Part shown: positions 14,397 to 26,285 of the stretch, one piece after another
Layout of the letters: every line of letters begins with the position of its first letter
How positions within the stretch are numbered: position 1 is the stretch's first letter
Source: Linnemannia hyalina
Lineage: Eukaryota > Mortierellomycota > Mortierellomycetes > Mortierellales > Mortierellaceae
NCBI GenBank assembly: GCA_019671135.1
Contig: JAHRHY010000010.1
Location: forward strand, 1,364,001 to 1,428,000
Direction of reading: 5' to 3'
DNA length: 64,000 nt
Notes under the pieces: generated by a model
Told to the model about the DNA's origin: nothing
What the model saw: only the letters and a program-made list of their open reading frames with translations
Database searches by the model: none
Made by a program: the position numbers and the translations under genes

Positions 14397-16922
14397 ATGA
14401 GGGACGGGCAGATTAACTACGAACACGCCACCGTCTACCAATCGCTGTGCTCATGGTTTCTGAACCGCCCATTTCAACAATCGCATCAGAACAAACAACA
14501 ACAAACAACACCCCCTATTATTATTACCAACAGCGACAAGTACCCCTTTATAAGCCAGCTCCGGAGAAGAATCCTTTCTGCCAACTTTAGCGCACAACGT
14601 GGTCTGCCACCTGTCATAGGAACAGCTACAACAGCAACCTTCCCTGCCTGTCTACTGCTCTTTTCTATTGTCGTCACCGTCATACTTCTCCTTTTCCTTG
14701 TTGTCCGCAGCCTCTACCGTCATTGCCTCCTCCTCCGCCACCGCAGCCCGATTCAGCGCACTCGCCCAGCATTAGAAAGCCAACTTCAAGGTCACAAGAC
14801 TCGCCTTGGCCAAAGACCACAGCTACAACAACAGAACCAGCAGAAGCAACAAAAACAGCCGTGGCAGAGGCAACCCATCAGCAACAGCAGAGCTCGTACA
14901 CCGCCCATGTCGAGACAACAGCCACATGCGGTTCCAGCAGCGACACCTAATACCCAGGCGTTGAAGTTACAAAAGCTCAAACACAATGAAGCATACCATT
15001 ATATCAACTCCGCACTCGACGATGACAGCAAAGGCGAATATAATAAGGCGCTCGACAAGTACCGATTAGGGATCCAGGCCCTCAAGGATGCGCTGAAAAT
15101 CCGATATGTTACCGACGCAGAGTTTCGGGAATCTGAGATATTAGGGCCTAAGATGAGGCAGAATTTGCAGGCGGTCGAGAGCAGAGTGGAGGAGTTGTCG
15201 CAGAGGATAAACCAGTCAGGCACAACTACAGGACTAAACACCTCAGGACAGTCATTTTTCTCAGCGGCGGTGTCCAGTGCTATCCAGGCAGTTGGGTCGG
15301 CCATCTCGGGTGGCGGTAGCTCGCCTTCTATGGAGCGACAGCCTACTGCTCTAACATCGACACCTATTTTCGGATCTTCGCCAACACCCGTACGTAGCAG
15401 GCCCGCAAACCATTTATCCGATGAACCCGTCTTCAATGTTGTGTCCGCAACAAAACCATATGCGCCAACACCACACAAACGATCTCACCTAACCAATGGC
15501 TCTACCGGGCATGCAACATCACCAGGAGGGGGAGCAACGGGTGTCGGAAACCGAACAGTGACCGGCGTTACTCAACCCAGGACAACAACTACTCGGCCAG
15601 GAATGATCACGGGGGGACGAAGGCGACCAGCAGGAACCACAGCTGGGGTAGGGGCAGCAGGAGGAGCAACGGCATCAAGCGGACAGAACTCGGTGCTAAC
15701 AGAGACCAAGAACAAGATCTCGCGTCTCAAGAACATCGACTCCAAGCTCGCCAACATGATCCTGAATGAAGTGATGATTGACGGGGCCGCAGTGACCTGG
15801 GACGACATCGCTGGTTTGACGTTCGCCAAACAAGCGCTCAAGGAGATTGTGATTTTGCCAGCACTTCGACCAGAATTGTTCACTGGACTGAGGGCACCCG
15901 CCAAGGGTGTTCTGCTCTTCGGTCCTCCAGGAACTGGTAAAACTGTAGGTGTAACATTTAATTTTGGATACGTGCCGTGTGTATATTTGCATTTGCAAAT
16001 TATTTACCCAGAGCAATTTACTGACTCAACATTTTTGTTGTATCTAGATGCTGGCAAAGGCCGTGGCGCAAGAATCCAAGGCGACGTTCTTTTCCATCAG
16101 TGCCAGTTCTCTCACTTCCAAGTTTGTAAGCCAATCGTCTCCTTCAGTCCGCGTTTGTCCGCTTGAATGATGACTAGCTATTTTGTATGACTTTGACAGC
16201 CTTTCTTTCGTTACTTACATAGGTTGGCGAGTCTGAGAAGCTGGTCAGGACTCTCTTTGCTATCGCTATTGAGCTGCAGCCATCCGTCATCTTCATTGGT
16301 AAAAGCAATGGCGTTCTTGTTGTACCTTGTCGCCGTGCGTTGTTTTTGAGTCATCTAGACTAACAAAGCTATATACTCTAATTGGTGTCTAGATGAGGTC
16401 GATTCGATATTGACGGAACGATCAGAAAGCGAGCACGAGGCGAGCAGACGGTTAAAGACCGAGTTTCTGCTGCAGTTTGACGGTGCAGGATCCAACCCAA
16501 CAGACAGGGTCCTGGTTATGGGCGCCACTAATCGGCCTCAAGAACTGGACGAGGCCGCCAGACGTCGGTTTGTCAAGAGAATCTATATCCCCTTACCGGA
16601 AGCAGAGACTCGCCGCAACCTGTTGACAAAACTGTTGAGTGGCCAGGACTACCAGTTCTCTTCAAGCGAGATGCAGTCGCTGGTCCGACAGACAGAGGGC
16701 TACTCGGGTTCGGATCTGACGGCGCTAGCTCAGGATGCTGCTTTGGGGCCTCTTCGGTCGTTGGGTGAGACACTTCTGGACACACCTGCAGATCAGGTCC
16801 GGCCGATTCAATACCAAGACTTTGTACAAGCCCTCCAAACCATTCGGCCGTCTGTCAGTCCGCAGAGCTTGATGGCGTTTGAGGAGTGGAACCGAGAATA
16901 CGGAGCGGGGATTCGAGGATAA
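14397..16922 (+). CDS. Spastin-like MIT-AAA microtubule-severing ATPase (meiotic AAA clade)
   Basis: This is an AAA ATPase of the spastin/fidgetin/Sap1-Yta6 clade, predicted to sever or remodel microtubules or act on ESCRT-III. Exons 14397..15944, 16048..16125, 16223..16298 and 16393..16922 join to 743 residues. A strongly hydrophobic stretch (about 82-105, [19 protein letters not shown]) is followed by basic residues, recalling the ER hairpin of spastin M1. A Gln-rich linker and a MIT-like three-helix domain (about 190-250, [20 protein letters not shown]) follow, then a disordered linker. The AAA module has Walker A GPPGTGKT (about 509-516), Walker [25 protein letters not shown] and sensor/arginine-finger region [17 protein letters not shown], with a Vps4-type C-terminal helix. 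The start codon is the first in-frame ATG and is uncertain. Yeast Sap1/Yta6 are the fungal alternatives. Confidence 0.9.
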
Positions 16923-17445
16923 CAGGCAAGAATAAGGATCATTTGTCTGTTAGCATTTCAAAGTAGAGCAAAGAAGAACATGACGCGACATCGCATACAA
17001 AACACATTGCATTTCCATTACTTCCAAAGTTTCTTGTACTGTTTCGCAGTATTGCGTCTTGCGCGTTGTTATTATTTTTTTTTAAAATCTTCATTATTGT
17101 TTATTTGATAATGTTGAATATCGGTAACTGATGCTTTAAGGAGATAATGTACAGTCGAGAATGGCCCATGGCAGTAACCAACCACAAAGGCCACTCCGAA
17201 ACGCAAAGGGATTTGTTTTGCTTTGGGAGGAGAAATAAAAAATAACAAAGACGAATGCGGGTGTTTGGTGGAGATTGGGGAGAGAGAAAAGTAAAAGCGG
17301 TGTGTTGTATAGAAAAAAAAGTTGATCGGGGCATGGTTGAGCATACACCTCAGATGAACTTGTAAGAAAAGGAGGAAAGGATGAAAAAAGAAGGCAAGGC
17401 TTGCTAAAAGCAATGGCCTGCTACCAAAAGATCTCTAGGAGAGAT
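16923..17445. other. Convergent 3' region, spastin-like / SHMT
   Basis: The two genes converge here. The sequence is AT-rich with a T run near 17073, consistent with two 3' untranslated regions. No gene is seen. Confidence 0.45.
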
Positions 17446-19115
17446 TTAATGGTTGGGCTTCAAGTCCTTGACGTCGAAACCGGGGAAGGGGAAGGAGGTG
17501 GCGAAGGCCTCGACCTCCTTGCGGAGGTTGGCGACATCCTCGTTACCCTCGAGGGCGGCGACAAAGTCCTTCATCAGCTTGGAGCCGGCCTTAGCCTGGA
17601 CGGTCAAGGCGATCTGGACGATGCGGTGCAAGAACTCACCGACCTTGACAAAGTCGGCCTCCTTGAAGGAGCGCGAGGTCAAGGCAGATGTTCCGAGACG
17701 GACACCACCGGGGGTGACGGCAGAGACGTCACCGCAGACAGAGTTCTTGTTGAGGGTGATGGAGGCCATGTCGCAGATACGCTCGACCTTGGAACCGGTC
17801 AACTTGTTGGGGCGGAGATCCCAGAGGATCAAGTGGTTGTCGGAGCCGTCGGTGACGATCTTGTATCCCTTTTCGAGCAAGGTGGCGCCGAGGGCCCTGG
17901 AGTTGGCAATGACCTGCTTGGCGTACAACTTGAACTCGGGGCTGGCAGCCTGCTTGAGGGCGACGGCAATACCGGCAATGGTGTTGTTGTGGGGGCCTCC
18001 CTGGATGGAGGGGAAGACGGCCTGGTTGACACGGCTCTCGAGATCCTCACCCTTCTCGACCTTGGCATCCTTGTTCTTGCGGAAGAAGATCAAACCGGCA
18101 CGGGGACCACGGAGGGTCTTGTGGGTGGTGGTGGTGACGACGTCGCAGTACTTGAAGGGCGACTCGGCCTCCTGACCGGCAACGAGACCAGAGATGTGGG
18201 CCATGTCGGACATGAGGTAGGCACCGTGCTGGTCGGCAATCTTGCGGAAGCGGGCATAGTCCCACTCACGGGGGTAGGCCGAGGCACCGCAGATGAGGAC
18301 CTTGGGGCGGAAGAGCTTAGCGTTCTCCTCGAGGCGGTTGAGATCAATGAGACCGGTGGTGGCATCGACCTGGTAGGGCATGGACTGGAAGTAGATCGAG
18401 GTGGCAGAGATCTTCTTCTTGGCGGTCTGGTAACCGTGGGTCAAGTGTCCACCGGAGGGGAGGTCGAGACCCATGATGCGGTCCTGGGGCTGGATCATGG
18501 CGGTCAAGGCGGCAAAGTTGGCGGTCGATCCAGAGTAAGGCTGGACGTTGACACCCCACTCCTCGGCAGAGAGACCAAAGGCGTCGAGGGCACGCTTGCG
18601 GCAGAGGTTCTCGATCTGGTCGATGAACTCGTTACCACCGTAGTAACGGGCGCCGGGGAGACCCTCGGAGTACTTGTTGGTCAAGGCGGAGCCGTTGGCC
18701 TCCATGACGGCCTGGGAGGTAAAGTTCTATTTTGTTGGAATGGCGCGATGGGGAAAAGGAAAGAAGGGAATGGTTGGTTATTGATCAGACACGATTCAAG
18801 ACACTAATGACTGTTGATATATCAACGATTGATGCGACTGGCTACTGATCTCATTCATTCCTCAGGTTTCGTCTTCCTCCTACTTCCTGCCTATAGTTGT
18901 TGACCTCGTTACCCCTTTCTTTTTTTTTTTGCATCCTGGTGTTTTTCCCACACACATCAATCATTATGCAGAAAAGAAAAACTCACCTCAGAGGCAATCA
19001 ACTCAAGGCCAGAGTACTGGCGGTACTTCTCCTGCTGGATGAGGTTGTAGATCTCAGCATCCTCCTGCTCGAGGGGGGTGTTCATGTTGGCGTTCCAGGA
19101 ATCAATTTGGGCCAT
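17446..19115 (-). CDS. SHM2: Serine hydroxymethyltransferase, cytosolic form
   Basis: SHMT is a PLP enzyme interconverting serine + tetrahydrofolate with glycine + 5,10-methylene-THF, feeding one-carbon metabolism. Exons 18987..19115 and 17446..18726 (minus) give 469 residues, the usual length for the cytosolic enzyme. The start [19 protein letters not shown] has no mitochondrial presequence. Landmarks are [51 protein letters not shown] and the PLP lysine in [14 protein letters not shown] (Lys about 246), with the C-terminal domain intact. Codon use is strongly biased to C-ending codons, suggesting high expression. A 5'-leader intron is possible: donor GTAACT near 19837 and acceptor AG near 19127 on the minus strand would place the promoter above 19840 (inference). 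Confidence 0.96.
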
Positions 19116-20981
19116 TGTGATGTATCTATCGAATGGATAAGCAAGAAAGGTTGCGGTTAGTTAATACTCATATTAAGAGATAAAGGGCGTCTTGTTTTGT
19201 TATCAAGAATCGATATGTGTGAAGGGGTATGTATGTTTGTACATTCTTCTTTGAGATCGTGAAAAGGGTGCAAGGAAAGGCGAAAGAAAAGAAAACGAGG
19301 AAAAAACGATGGGGGAGGGGCAAAGGCGTTATTATATTGCAAAGGAGCATGATAAACTGATCCTCTCTCCACCAACAAAACCCCAACAGCAAACAAACAA
19401 CATCGAACGCCACAAAGACACATGCAGAAACACATAATCAACTCAGGATGACTCTTTCTTTGACGCTTGCGTGCTCAGTTATTTTGTGTCCACCTCGCTT
19501 CCTTTTCATCTTTTTTTTGCTTTTAGGTCTTGTATCCTCTTGTCGGACCTTTCTAGATCCGCTCACAATTTTTTTTATCAAAATAATGGAGGTCGTGTTA
19601 CAACTTAAAGTTGAAGGAGAAGGAAGGGAGAATGGAGTGAGAAAGGGAAAGGGAGAGGGGGAAGAAAACGGGATGGACGCGGGCAAGTTTCGTGGGATCA
19701 TTGATTTGCTGTAATGTTCCTGAACATTATCGGTTCTTGTTGGAGAGATTGGTTGAGCCTGCATGATGATCCCACGCGAAAGACACGCCTGTTGTTCATG
19801 GGAAAGTGTATAAAGGAAATGTGATGTGGATAGTTACCTTTGTTCTCGAAAGAGCGAGTGAGGAAGGGGGGAGAGGTGGATTGGTGTGAAAGGATGAAGA
19901 GCAAAGAGAAAAAAAAAAGAGAAAAGATTAAAAAACAGAGAAGAGGGAATCCGAAGCTGTTCAAATAGGAAATCTGAAAAGTGCGGGGTCGTTCTGTCAA
20001 CCTTATTGCACACACTTCCTCCTCTGACTCTTTCCAGTCAGTGGCTTAGGTTATCTTACCCTGTTGTCAACTCGCAAGTCGGAGCATGAGGGCTTGATCA
20101 GACTTGTCTTGTGTACGGTTCTTTTGCATGGCGTAGGATATCCCTGCCACTTCTTATTAACCCCCATTGTTTTTGCGACTATTTTGTACGTGCATCGCAT
20201 CGGCACTTCAAAATTCTCTTGGGTTCCCTATCTCTCGCTCCCATCGCCAGCCTCTTTTGGCAGGGGCCCACACAAAAGTGGTCGGCCGAGGCACTCTTGC
20301 ATGGGAAAAAAAAAAAAAAAAAAATGAGCAAATGTTAGGCAACGAACCAACCAACCAGCACGGTACTGCTTTCCATTCACCCTCGCTCTTTTACGCGCCT
20401 TGCAGCTGCATCATATCTTTCAAGAAAGGAGCCCAGTTCCCCGCTTGTTGAAATTTTGGTGGCAAAAAAGGGACTGCATTCTCATAGGAATAGGATCAAG
20501 TTCTACCCTTGAGAAACACCGATTCATGACCGTATGTCTTCTATCCCCTCAGTAAAAACATACATACAATGCCGTCTGCCTTGTAGCTTGTTCTCTTTGG
20601 CTGTCTTGCCAAGGAAATGTACTAAGGGCCTGCTCGCCTCTCTGACTTGCCTAGCAAAAACACAAGCCACAGGCGAGACCAAAAAAACTTTTTTTCTCCG
20701 CCTGCAGCCAATCAGATAACATTCAGGGCGCAGACTGGCCCTTCAAGTCTCCACATAAAAAGACCCCGCTGCCCAGAACTTTTGCTCCTTCCCTTCTTCT
20801 CCCCCTTCACATCCCGCATCAACCCCTTGGGACCTTGGCATTACCATCCGCATACCCTTTAAATTCCTCCATCCCGCACCCTTCCACTCATTTGCCACTC
20901 TTAACTACCCCTCCCTTGCCATACAGCAAAACCCCTTCTCCCTTATTCCCCCCGGTAATACCAATCCCAACACAGTTCAAT
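19116..20981. other. Divergent promoter region, SHMT (-) and eEF3 (+)
   Basis: No coding region is supported. The SHMT half probably contains a leader intron of about 712 nt (19126-19837). A run of 20 A lies at about 20289-20308. The stretch 20690-20981 just upstream of the eEF3 start is very C/T-rich on the + strand, the usual character of strong fungal promoters and leaders. Confidence 0.45.
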
Positions 20982-23900
20982 ATGTCTGCTCCCCTTATTG
21001 ATGCCATTGTCAAGGCCGAGAACACCGAGCAGCGTCAGGCCGCTGCCGACGCCCTTGCAGCCTTCGCCAAGTCCGAGGGTCTTGTCAAGTCCGTCGCTAT
21101 TATCGAGAGCCTTTCGCCTCTCCTCGAGAACAAGAAGTCCGTCCCCCACCGTGAGGGTGCCCTTCTCGCTCTCGGCTCCTTGGCCACTACCTTTGGCCAG
21201 GCTGGCGAGCCTTTCTTGATCCCCCAGATGCCCAAGGTCTTTGAGCTCTACTCGGACAAGATGGTTGTCGTCCGTGATGCCGCCTCTGTTGCCTCCAAGG
21301 CTATTATGTCCCTCCCCACCCGTTATGCCGTCCGTCTCTTGTTGCCCGTCATCTTCCACGCCATCAAGGAGTCGAAGTGGTAAGTTTTCTTTATCACGGT
21401 TTATATTAATAGTTACCACTCAGAATTCTAATCAGTCTTATTATTTTCTTATCACTGATAACAATAGGCACTCCAAGATCGGTGCTTTGGACATTCTCTC
21501 TGGTTTGACCTTCTCCGCTCCTCAGGTACGAACAACAACAATAGTGGCAACAAAACGATGAAAAGGCCCCTACCGTTTTTTATTGTTTATTCCGTCATGC
21601 TGCAGTTTTCAGTCGTTTTGCATGTGGCACCCCTTATTTTCCACAAAGAAGGGTAGCTGTGTGAAAATATCTGATCCAAAGAGTCCATTACTTACCCAAG
21701 ATTATTATTTTCTTGAATCAACAACATTTAGCAAATCTCGGCTGCTCTTTCTGACATTATTCCCATTGTCAGCGAGACCATGTGGGACTCTAAGCCCGAG
21801 GTGAGTCCTTTTTCTTCCTTCCTCTTGAAGTCAGCGGCAGAATTTTTTAGTCGATTTCATCAGTTGGCCAATTGGAACAATTGGAACAGGACCACAGGAA
21901 GAAAAGAAAAGAGAAACAGACGTCAGGACTGAAACACCACTCACCATCCACGCTTGGTTTCGCCGTAGTCTACTCTTTGTGTCAGACGTAACAACAAAAC
22001 GGCAACAAACAACAACGGACAGCAGCAACGCAGACATCTAACTTTTTGTCTAAATGTTCATTCGAACGAATGTAGGTTCGCGACCAGGCCACCAAGACCA
22101 TCACCGACTGCTTCAACGTCGTTGGTAACCCCGATTTGATCTCCTCCATCCCCTACCTCGTTGGATGCATCAACCGCCCCGAGGAGGCCGCCGAGTGCAT
22201 TCACCAGCTCGCCGCCACCACCTTCGTTACCACCGTCGAGGAGCCCACCCTTGCCATCATGTGCCCTCTTCTTGTCCGTGGTCTCGCTGAGCGTACCCCT
22301 TCTATCCAGCGTCAGACCGCCGTCATTATCGACAACATGTGCAAGCTCGTCGAGAACCCCGCTCACGCCCAGCAGTTCTTGCCCAAGCTCTTGCCCGGTT
22401 TGGACCGCATGATCGAGATCGGTGCCTCTCCCGAGCTCCGTTCCGTCGCCGAGCGTGCCCGTTCCACCTTGGTCCGTGTCGGTGGTGGTGAGCCCGGTTC
22501 CAAGGACCAGGTTGTCATCATTGCCTACACCGTCACTGCCACCGAGGTCCTCGAGGTTCTCAAGGCTAAGGCCACCTTCATCAAGGAGGATGCCTTCTCC
22601 GCCTCCCTCCTTGGTTACGTCTCCACCCTCTGCGCCGAGTTGATTGCCTCTCGCAACTTTGAGAAGGACGCCTGGGTCTCTTCCGTCGTCCCTTACCTCA
22701 CCGTTGTCGGTTCCGATGCCGAGGTCGCTGCTCTCGCCAACGAGCTCAACGCCTTCTACATTGATTTCGATGCCAAGAACGCTCTCGCCAACGCCGCTGT
22801 TGAGGATGTTGAGGAGGGTGAGCTTCTCTGCGACTGCGAGTTCTCCCTCGCCTACGGTGGCATGATTCTCTTGAACAAGACCCGCCTCAACCTCCGTCGT
22901 GGTCAGCGTTACGGTCTTTGCGGACCCAACGGTGTCGGAAAGTCGACCCTCATGCGCGCCATCGCTTCTGGTCAGCTCGAGGGCTTCCCCTCGCCCGATG
23001 AGCTCAAGACCGTCTTCGTCGAGCACAACTTGCAGGCTGAGGATGCCGACCTCCCCGTTGTCCAGTTCATCTTCAACGATGAGAACATCAAGAACCTCGA
23101 CCGCAAGGCCGTCATTGAGATGCTCGAGTCTGTCGGTTTCGACCAGGAGAAGCAGGATCAGGCCGTCGGTTCCCTTTCCGGTGGTTGGAAGATGAAGCTC
23201 GAGTTGGCCCGTGCCATGTTGATGAACGCCGATATCTTGTTGTTGGACGAGCCTACCAACCATTTGGATGTTGCCAACGTCGCCTGGTTGCAGAACTACC
23301 TCAACTCGCTCACCAACGTCACCTCCATGATCGTCTCCCACGACTCTGGTTTCCTCGACACCGTCTGCACGGGTATTATCCACTACGAGACCCGCAAGCT
23401 CAAGAAGTACAAGGGTAACTTGTCCAAGTTCGTCGAGCAGTACCCCGCCGGTCGCTCTTACTACGAGTTGTCTGCCTCCCCCATTGCCTTCAAGCTCCCC
23501 GAGCCCGGTTTCTTGGATGGTGTCAAGTCCAAGGATAAGGCCCTCGTCAAGCTCCAGAACATTGATTTCGCCTACCCTGGTGCCACCAAGTTGACCATCA
23601 TGAACATGTCTTGCCAGGTCTCCTTGAACTCCCGTGTTGCCGTCATTGGCCCCAACGGAGCCGGAAAGTCGACCCTCATCAAGGTCTTGACCGGTGAGAC
23701 TGCCCCCACCGACGGTGTCGTCACCAAGCACCCTAACGTCCGTGTCGCCTACGTCGCCCAGCACGCCTTCCACCACGTCGAGCAGCACTTGGAGAAGACC
23801 CCCAACGAGTACATCCGCTGGCGTTACCAGTACGGTGAGGATCGTGAGATGGTCAACAAGGCCACTCGCAAGATCTCGCCCGAAGAGGAGGCCCAGATGA

Positions 23901-24646
23901 AGAAGTTCATCCAGTGGGAGATTAACGAGAAGATCGAGAAGGTCCAGATCGAGGACCTTTACGGACGTCGCAAGGCCAAGCGCTCTTTCGAGTACGAGGT
24001 TCAGTTCGTTGGACGCTCGTACGAGGACAACGCCTGGATTGCCCGTGAGAAGCTCGAGGAGTGGGGTTTCGAGAAGGTCCTTCAGGCCTTCGACGACAAG
24101 GAGGCTGCCAAGGCTGGTGCCTGGACCCGCTCCTTGACCGCCGTTGAGGTTGAGAAGCACTTGTCTGATCTCGGACTCGATGCCGAGTTCGCTACCCACT
24201 CCCGCATCAAGGGTCTCTCCGGAGGACAGAAGGTCAAGGTCGTCCTTGCCGCCGCCATGTGGCTCAACCCCCATTTGTTGGTCTTGGACGAGCCCACCAA
24301 CTACTTGGATCGTGACTCCCTCGGTGCATTGTCTTTGGCCATCAAGGACTTCGGTGGTGGAGTTGTCATTATTTCCCATAACCGCGAGTTCACGGACACT
24401 GTCACTGTTGAGAAGTGGTCTGTTGTCGCTGGTGTCTTGACCATCACCGGTAACAACTACACCCAGAAGAACTTGGAGAAGATCGTCATGAAGGAGGAGG
24501 AGGTCAAGATCGATGCCTTCGGTAACGTCGAGAAGGTCAAGTCTACCCGCAAGTTGTCCCGCAAGGAGATCAAGGACAAGCAGAAGCGTCGCGCTGCTGC
24601 CAAGAAGCGTGGTGAGGAGGTCTCCGATTCCGAGGAGGATTTCTAA
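20982..24646 (+). CDS. TEF3: Translation elongation factor 3 (eEF3), ABC-F ATPase
   Basis: eEF3 is the fungal ribosome-bound ATPase needed in each elongation cycle for E-site tRNA release. Exons 20982..21379, 21468..21525, 21732..21800 and 22076..24646 join to 1031 residues (yeast Yef3 is 1044). An N-terminal HEAT-repeat domain (1-320) and a four-helix region precede ABC1 (Walker A GPNGVGKST about 458, signature LSGGW about 542, Walker B LLLDEPTNHLD) and ABC2 (Walker A GPNGAGKST about 700, signature LSGGQ about 889, LVLDEPTNYLD). ABC2 carries the chromodomain-like insertion (NEYIRWRYQYGEDREM onward). The tail is lysine-rich (KLSRKEIKDKQKRRAAAKKR) and ends acidic (SDSEEDF). Codon bias is extreme (C-ending), which marks very high expression. 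The three introns all lie near the 5' end, and the third is the longest (275 nt). Confidence 0.98.
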
Positions 24647-25021
24647 ATAACCAACCAAGAACCTACCCTCTTCGGTAATCATATTCCCTTCCCTCATCAT
24701 CATTCGCATTCTTTCCTTTAGTCCCCTTCTTGCTTGCATTTTTTTCTCGTCTGTAGATATATCCTTTGGCCTTTTTTTTCCTCTTTTTCTGTTTGACTTT
24801 TTTTTTCCTGCCCTCACTTAATTGTTCTCTTGTCTTATTAAAACAGCATGTCGCTTGTTTTGTTTCGAAAGTTGCTTTCCCATTGCTCTCTTGCTCTTGT
24901 TTGATCTTGTCATGGTTGAATGTTGTGAAATGAAAAGCAGCCGGTCATTCGTTGTCTTTTCGATTGCTTGCAAGAAAGAAAAAGAAAAAAACGATCGATG
25001 ATGGTACATTGCAATTGAAAG

Positions 25022-25208
25022 GAACGAACAACAAAGTCTCAAACGCGTCTGGTGACACCCAATTCTGCGACGTGCACGAAAATAATATGCGAAGCATCGT
25101 GTCTAGCCGATCTTTTACGGCTTTAATGTTCGCAGATTCCTTCATAGTCAGAATCTCAATAAAGTGCTTTTAGAAGATCGCATTTATTTTAAATTGTTTT
25201 TGCGTTGT
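25022..25208 (+). repeat. Diverged direct repeat, copy 1
   Basis: This begins at GAACGAACAACAAAG and ends near GCGTTGT. The second copy at 25534-25707 shares long blocks in the same order: GACACCCAATTCT, GATCTTTTACGGCTTT, CAGAATCTCAA and AAGTGCTTTTAGAAGATCGC. Substitutions and small indels separate the copies. Neither copy holds an open frame. Confidence 0.85.
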
Positions 25209-25533
25209 GCAGAGCCAAACATCATTGGCAGCCTTCGTTTCTCACGAGCAGGGTAATGGAAGCGATTCTCATCAGTTTTTTGTTCTCAATGGGTTTCTGG
25301 TATCAATTTTTTTCTGATCCTAGTGGGACTGAAAGAGTGGGTCATCATTCTCTGTCGTGTGCTTTATCTATTCACTAGTCCATGGTAATTTCAATACAAG
25401 AGGTGAATGTCAACCAACCCTTTTGAACAATTTCATGTTGATACGTCTCTTCTTTTTTTTTTAGTTTCTTTGTTTGATAGTTGATTAAAGGGAAGGCAGA
25501 AGATGTGCCGGTGAATATTGTCACTTCCACATA

Positions 25534-25707
25534 GAACGAACAACAAAGGCTCGGACTCGTCTGATGACACCCAATTCTCCGACTGCGCGAAATAATATAT
25601 ATTAGCATCGGTCTTGCTGATCTTTTACGGCTTTGAAGGTCGTGGATTCCTTTGTGGTCAGAATCTCAAACAAAGTGCTTTTAGAAGATCGCGTAATTTT
25701 GCGTTGT
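25534..25707 (+). repeat. Diverged direct repeat, copy 2
   Basis: This is the partner of the repeat at 25022-25208, in the same orientation about 510 bp downstream, with the shared blocks in the same order and spacing. It looks like an old tandem or segmental duplication, or two copies of a short non-coding repeat family. Confidence 0.85.
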
Positions 25708-26285
25708 AAGGATCCTAAGTTTTGCACGCCCGAAGTATTTATTGGTCCCATTCTAGCAGTCCTTTGGACTGTTGATCAAAGTCCGTTGCGAGGAGGAAGG
25801 CTTTCGGTACAATGGGGAGGAAGAGATTGGAGGAGTATGGAATAATAATTTCAATTGGAGTCTCAATTGCTCCGCAAGCTAACGAGTCACGCAGAGTGAG
25901 AGAGGTTCCTTGATTTGGGATCCCTGTCTCCGCAATTGTTTCTCCAGGTGCCTCATTCACTGGAGTCTTAGACCAAGGCTCGTAGAAAATTGGGTTCGGT
26001 GTCATCTTGGTCGTTGCAAAATATCACAATTGATGGCAATGGTAGAAAATATCAATGATGGTGACAACGTTTGTTTTTGTATTTTTCGTGGAATCATCAA
26101 TCATATCAATGCGAAAGGATAAAAGGGAAGAAAAGAGAAGCTATGGTACAATGGGGGGCGTATGCTAGGGGAGAAGGGGACGATAATGCTACAGGATATT
26201 TGAAAGAAAAGAAAGGGCAACGGACAAGTGGTGATGACAGGTAAAAGGGACGAAACGATATCTAGGCACTAATGGGCGCCTTTTT

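Larger units (their letters stand above)
24647..26285. other. Convergent 3' region with a diverged direct repeat, no gene
   Basis: This stretch lies downstream of eEF3 (+) and of the bHLH gene (-). 24660-24830 is T-rich 3' untranslated-like sequence. It contains two copies of a roughly 175-185 bp sequence (separate entry). No protein gene is supported. Confidence 0.5.

Noticed and set aside
17401..18807. Long open frame (about 468 codons) antisense to SHMT
   Set aside because: Same cause: it is a shadow of a highly biased coding exon, with repetitive Gly/Val/Leu composition.
22058..24817. Very long open frame (about 919 codons) antisense to eEF3
   Set aside because: It mirrors the eEF3 exon. 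The extreme C-ending codon bias of eEF3 removes stops on the opposite strand, and the antisense protein is Gly/Leu/Val/Asp-rich with no domain.
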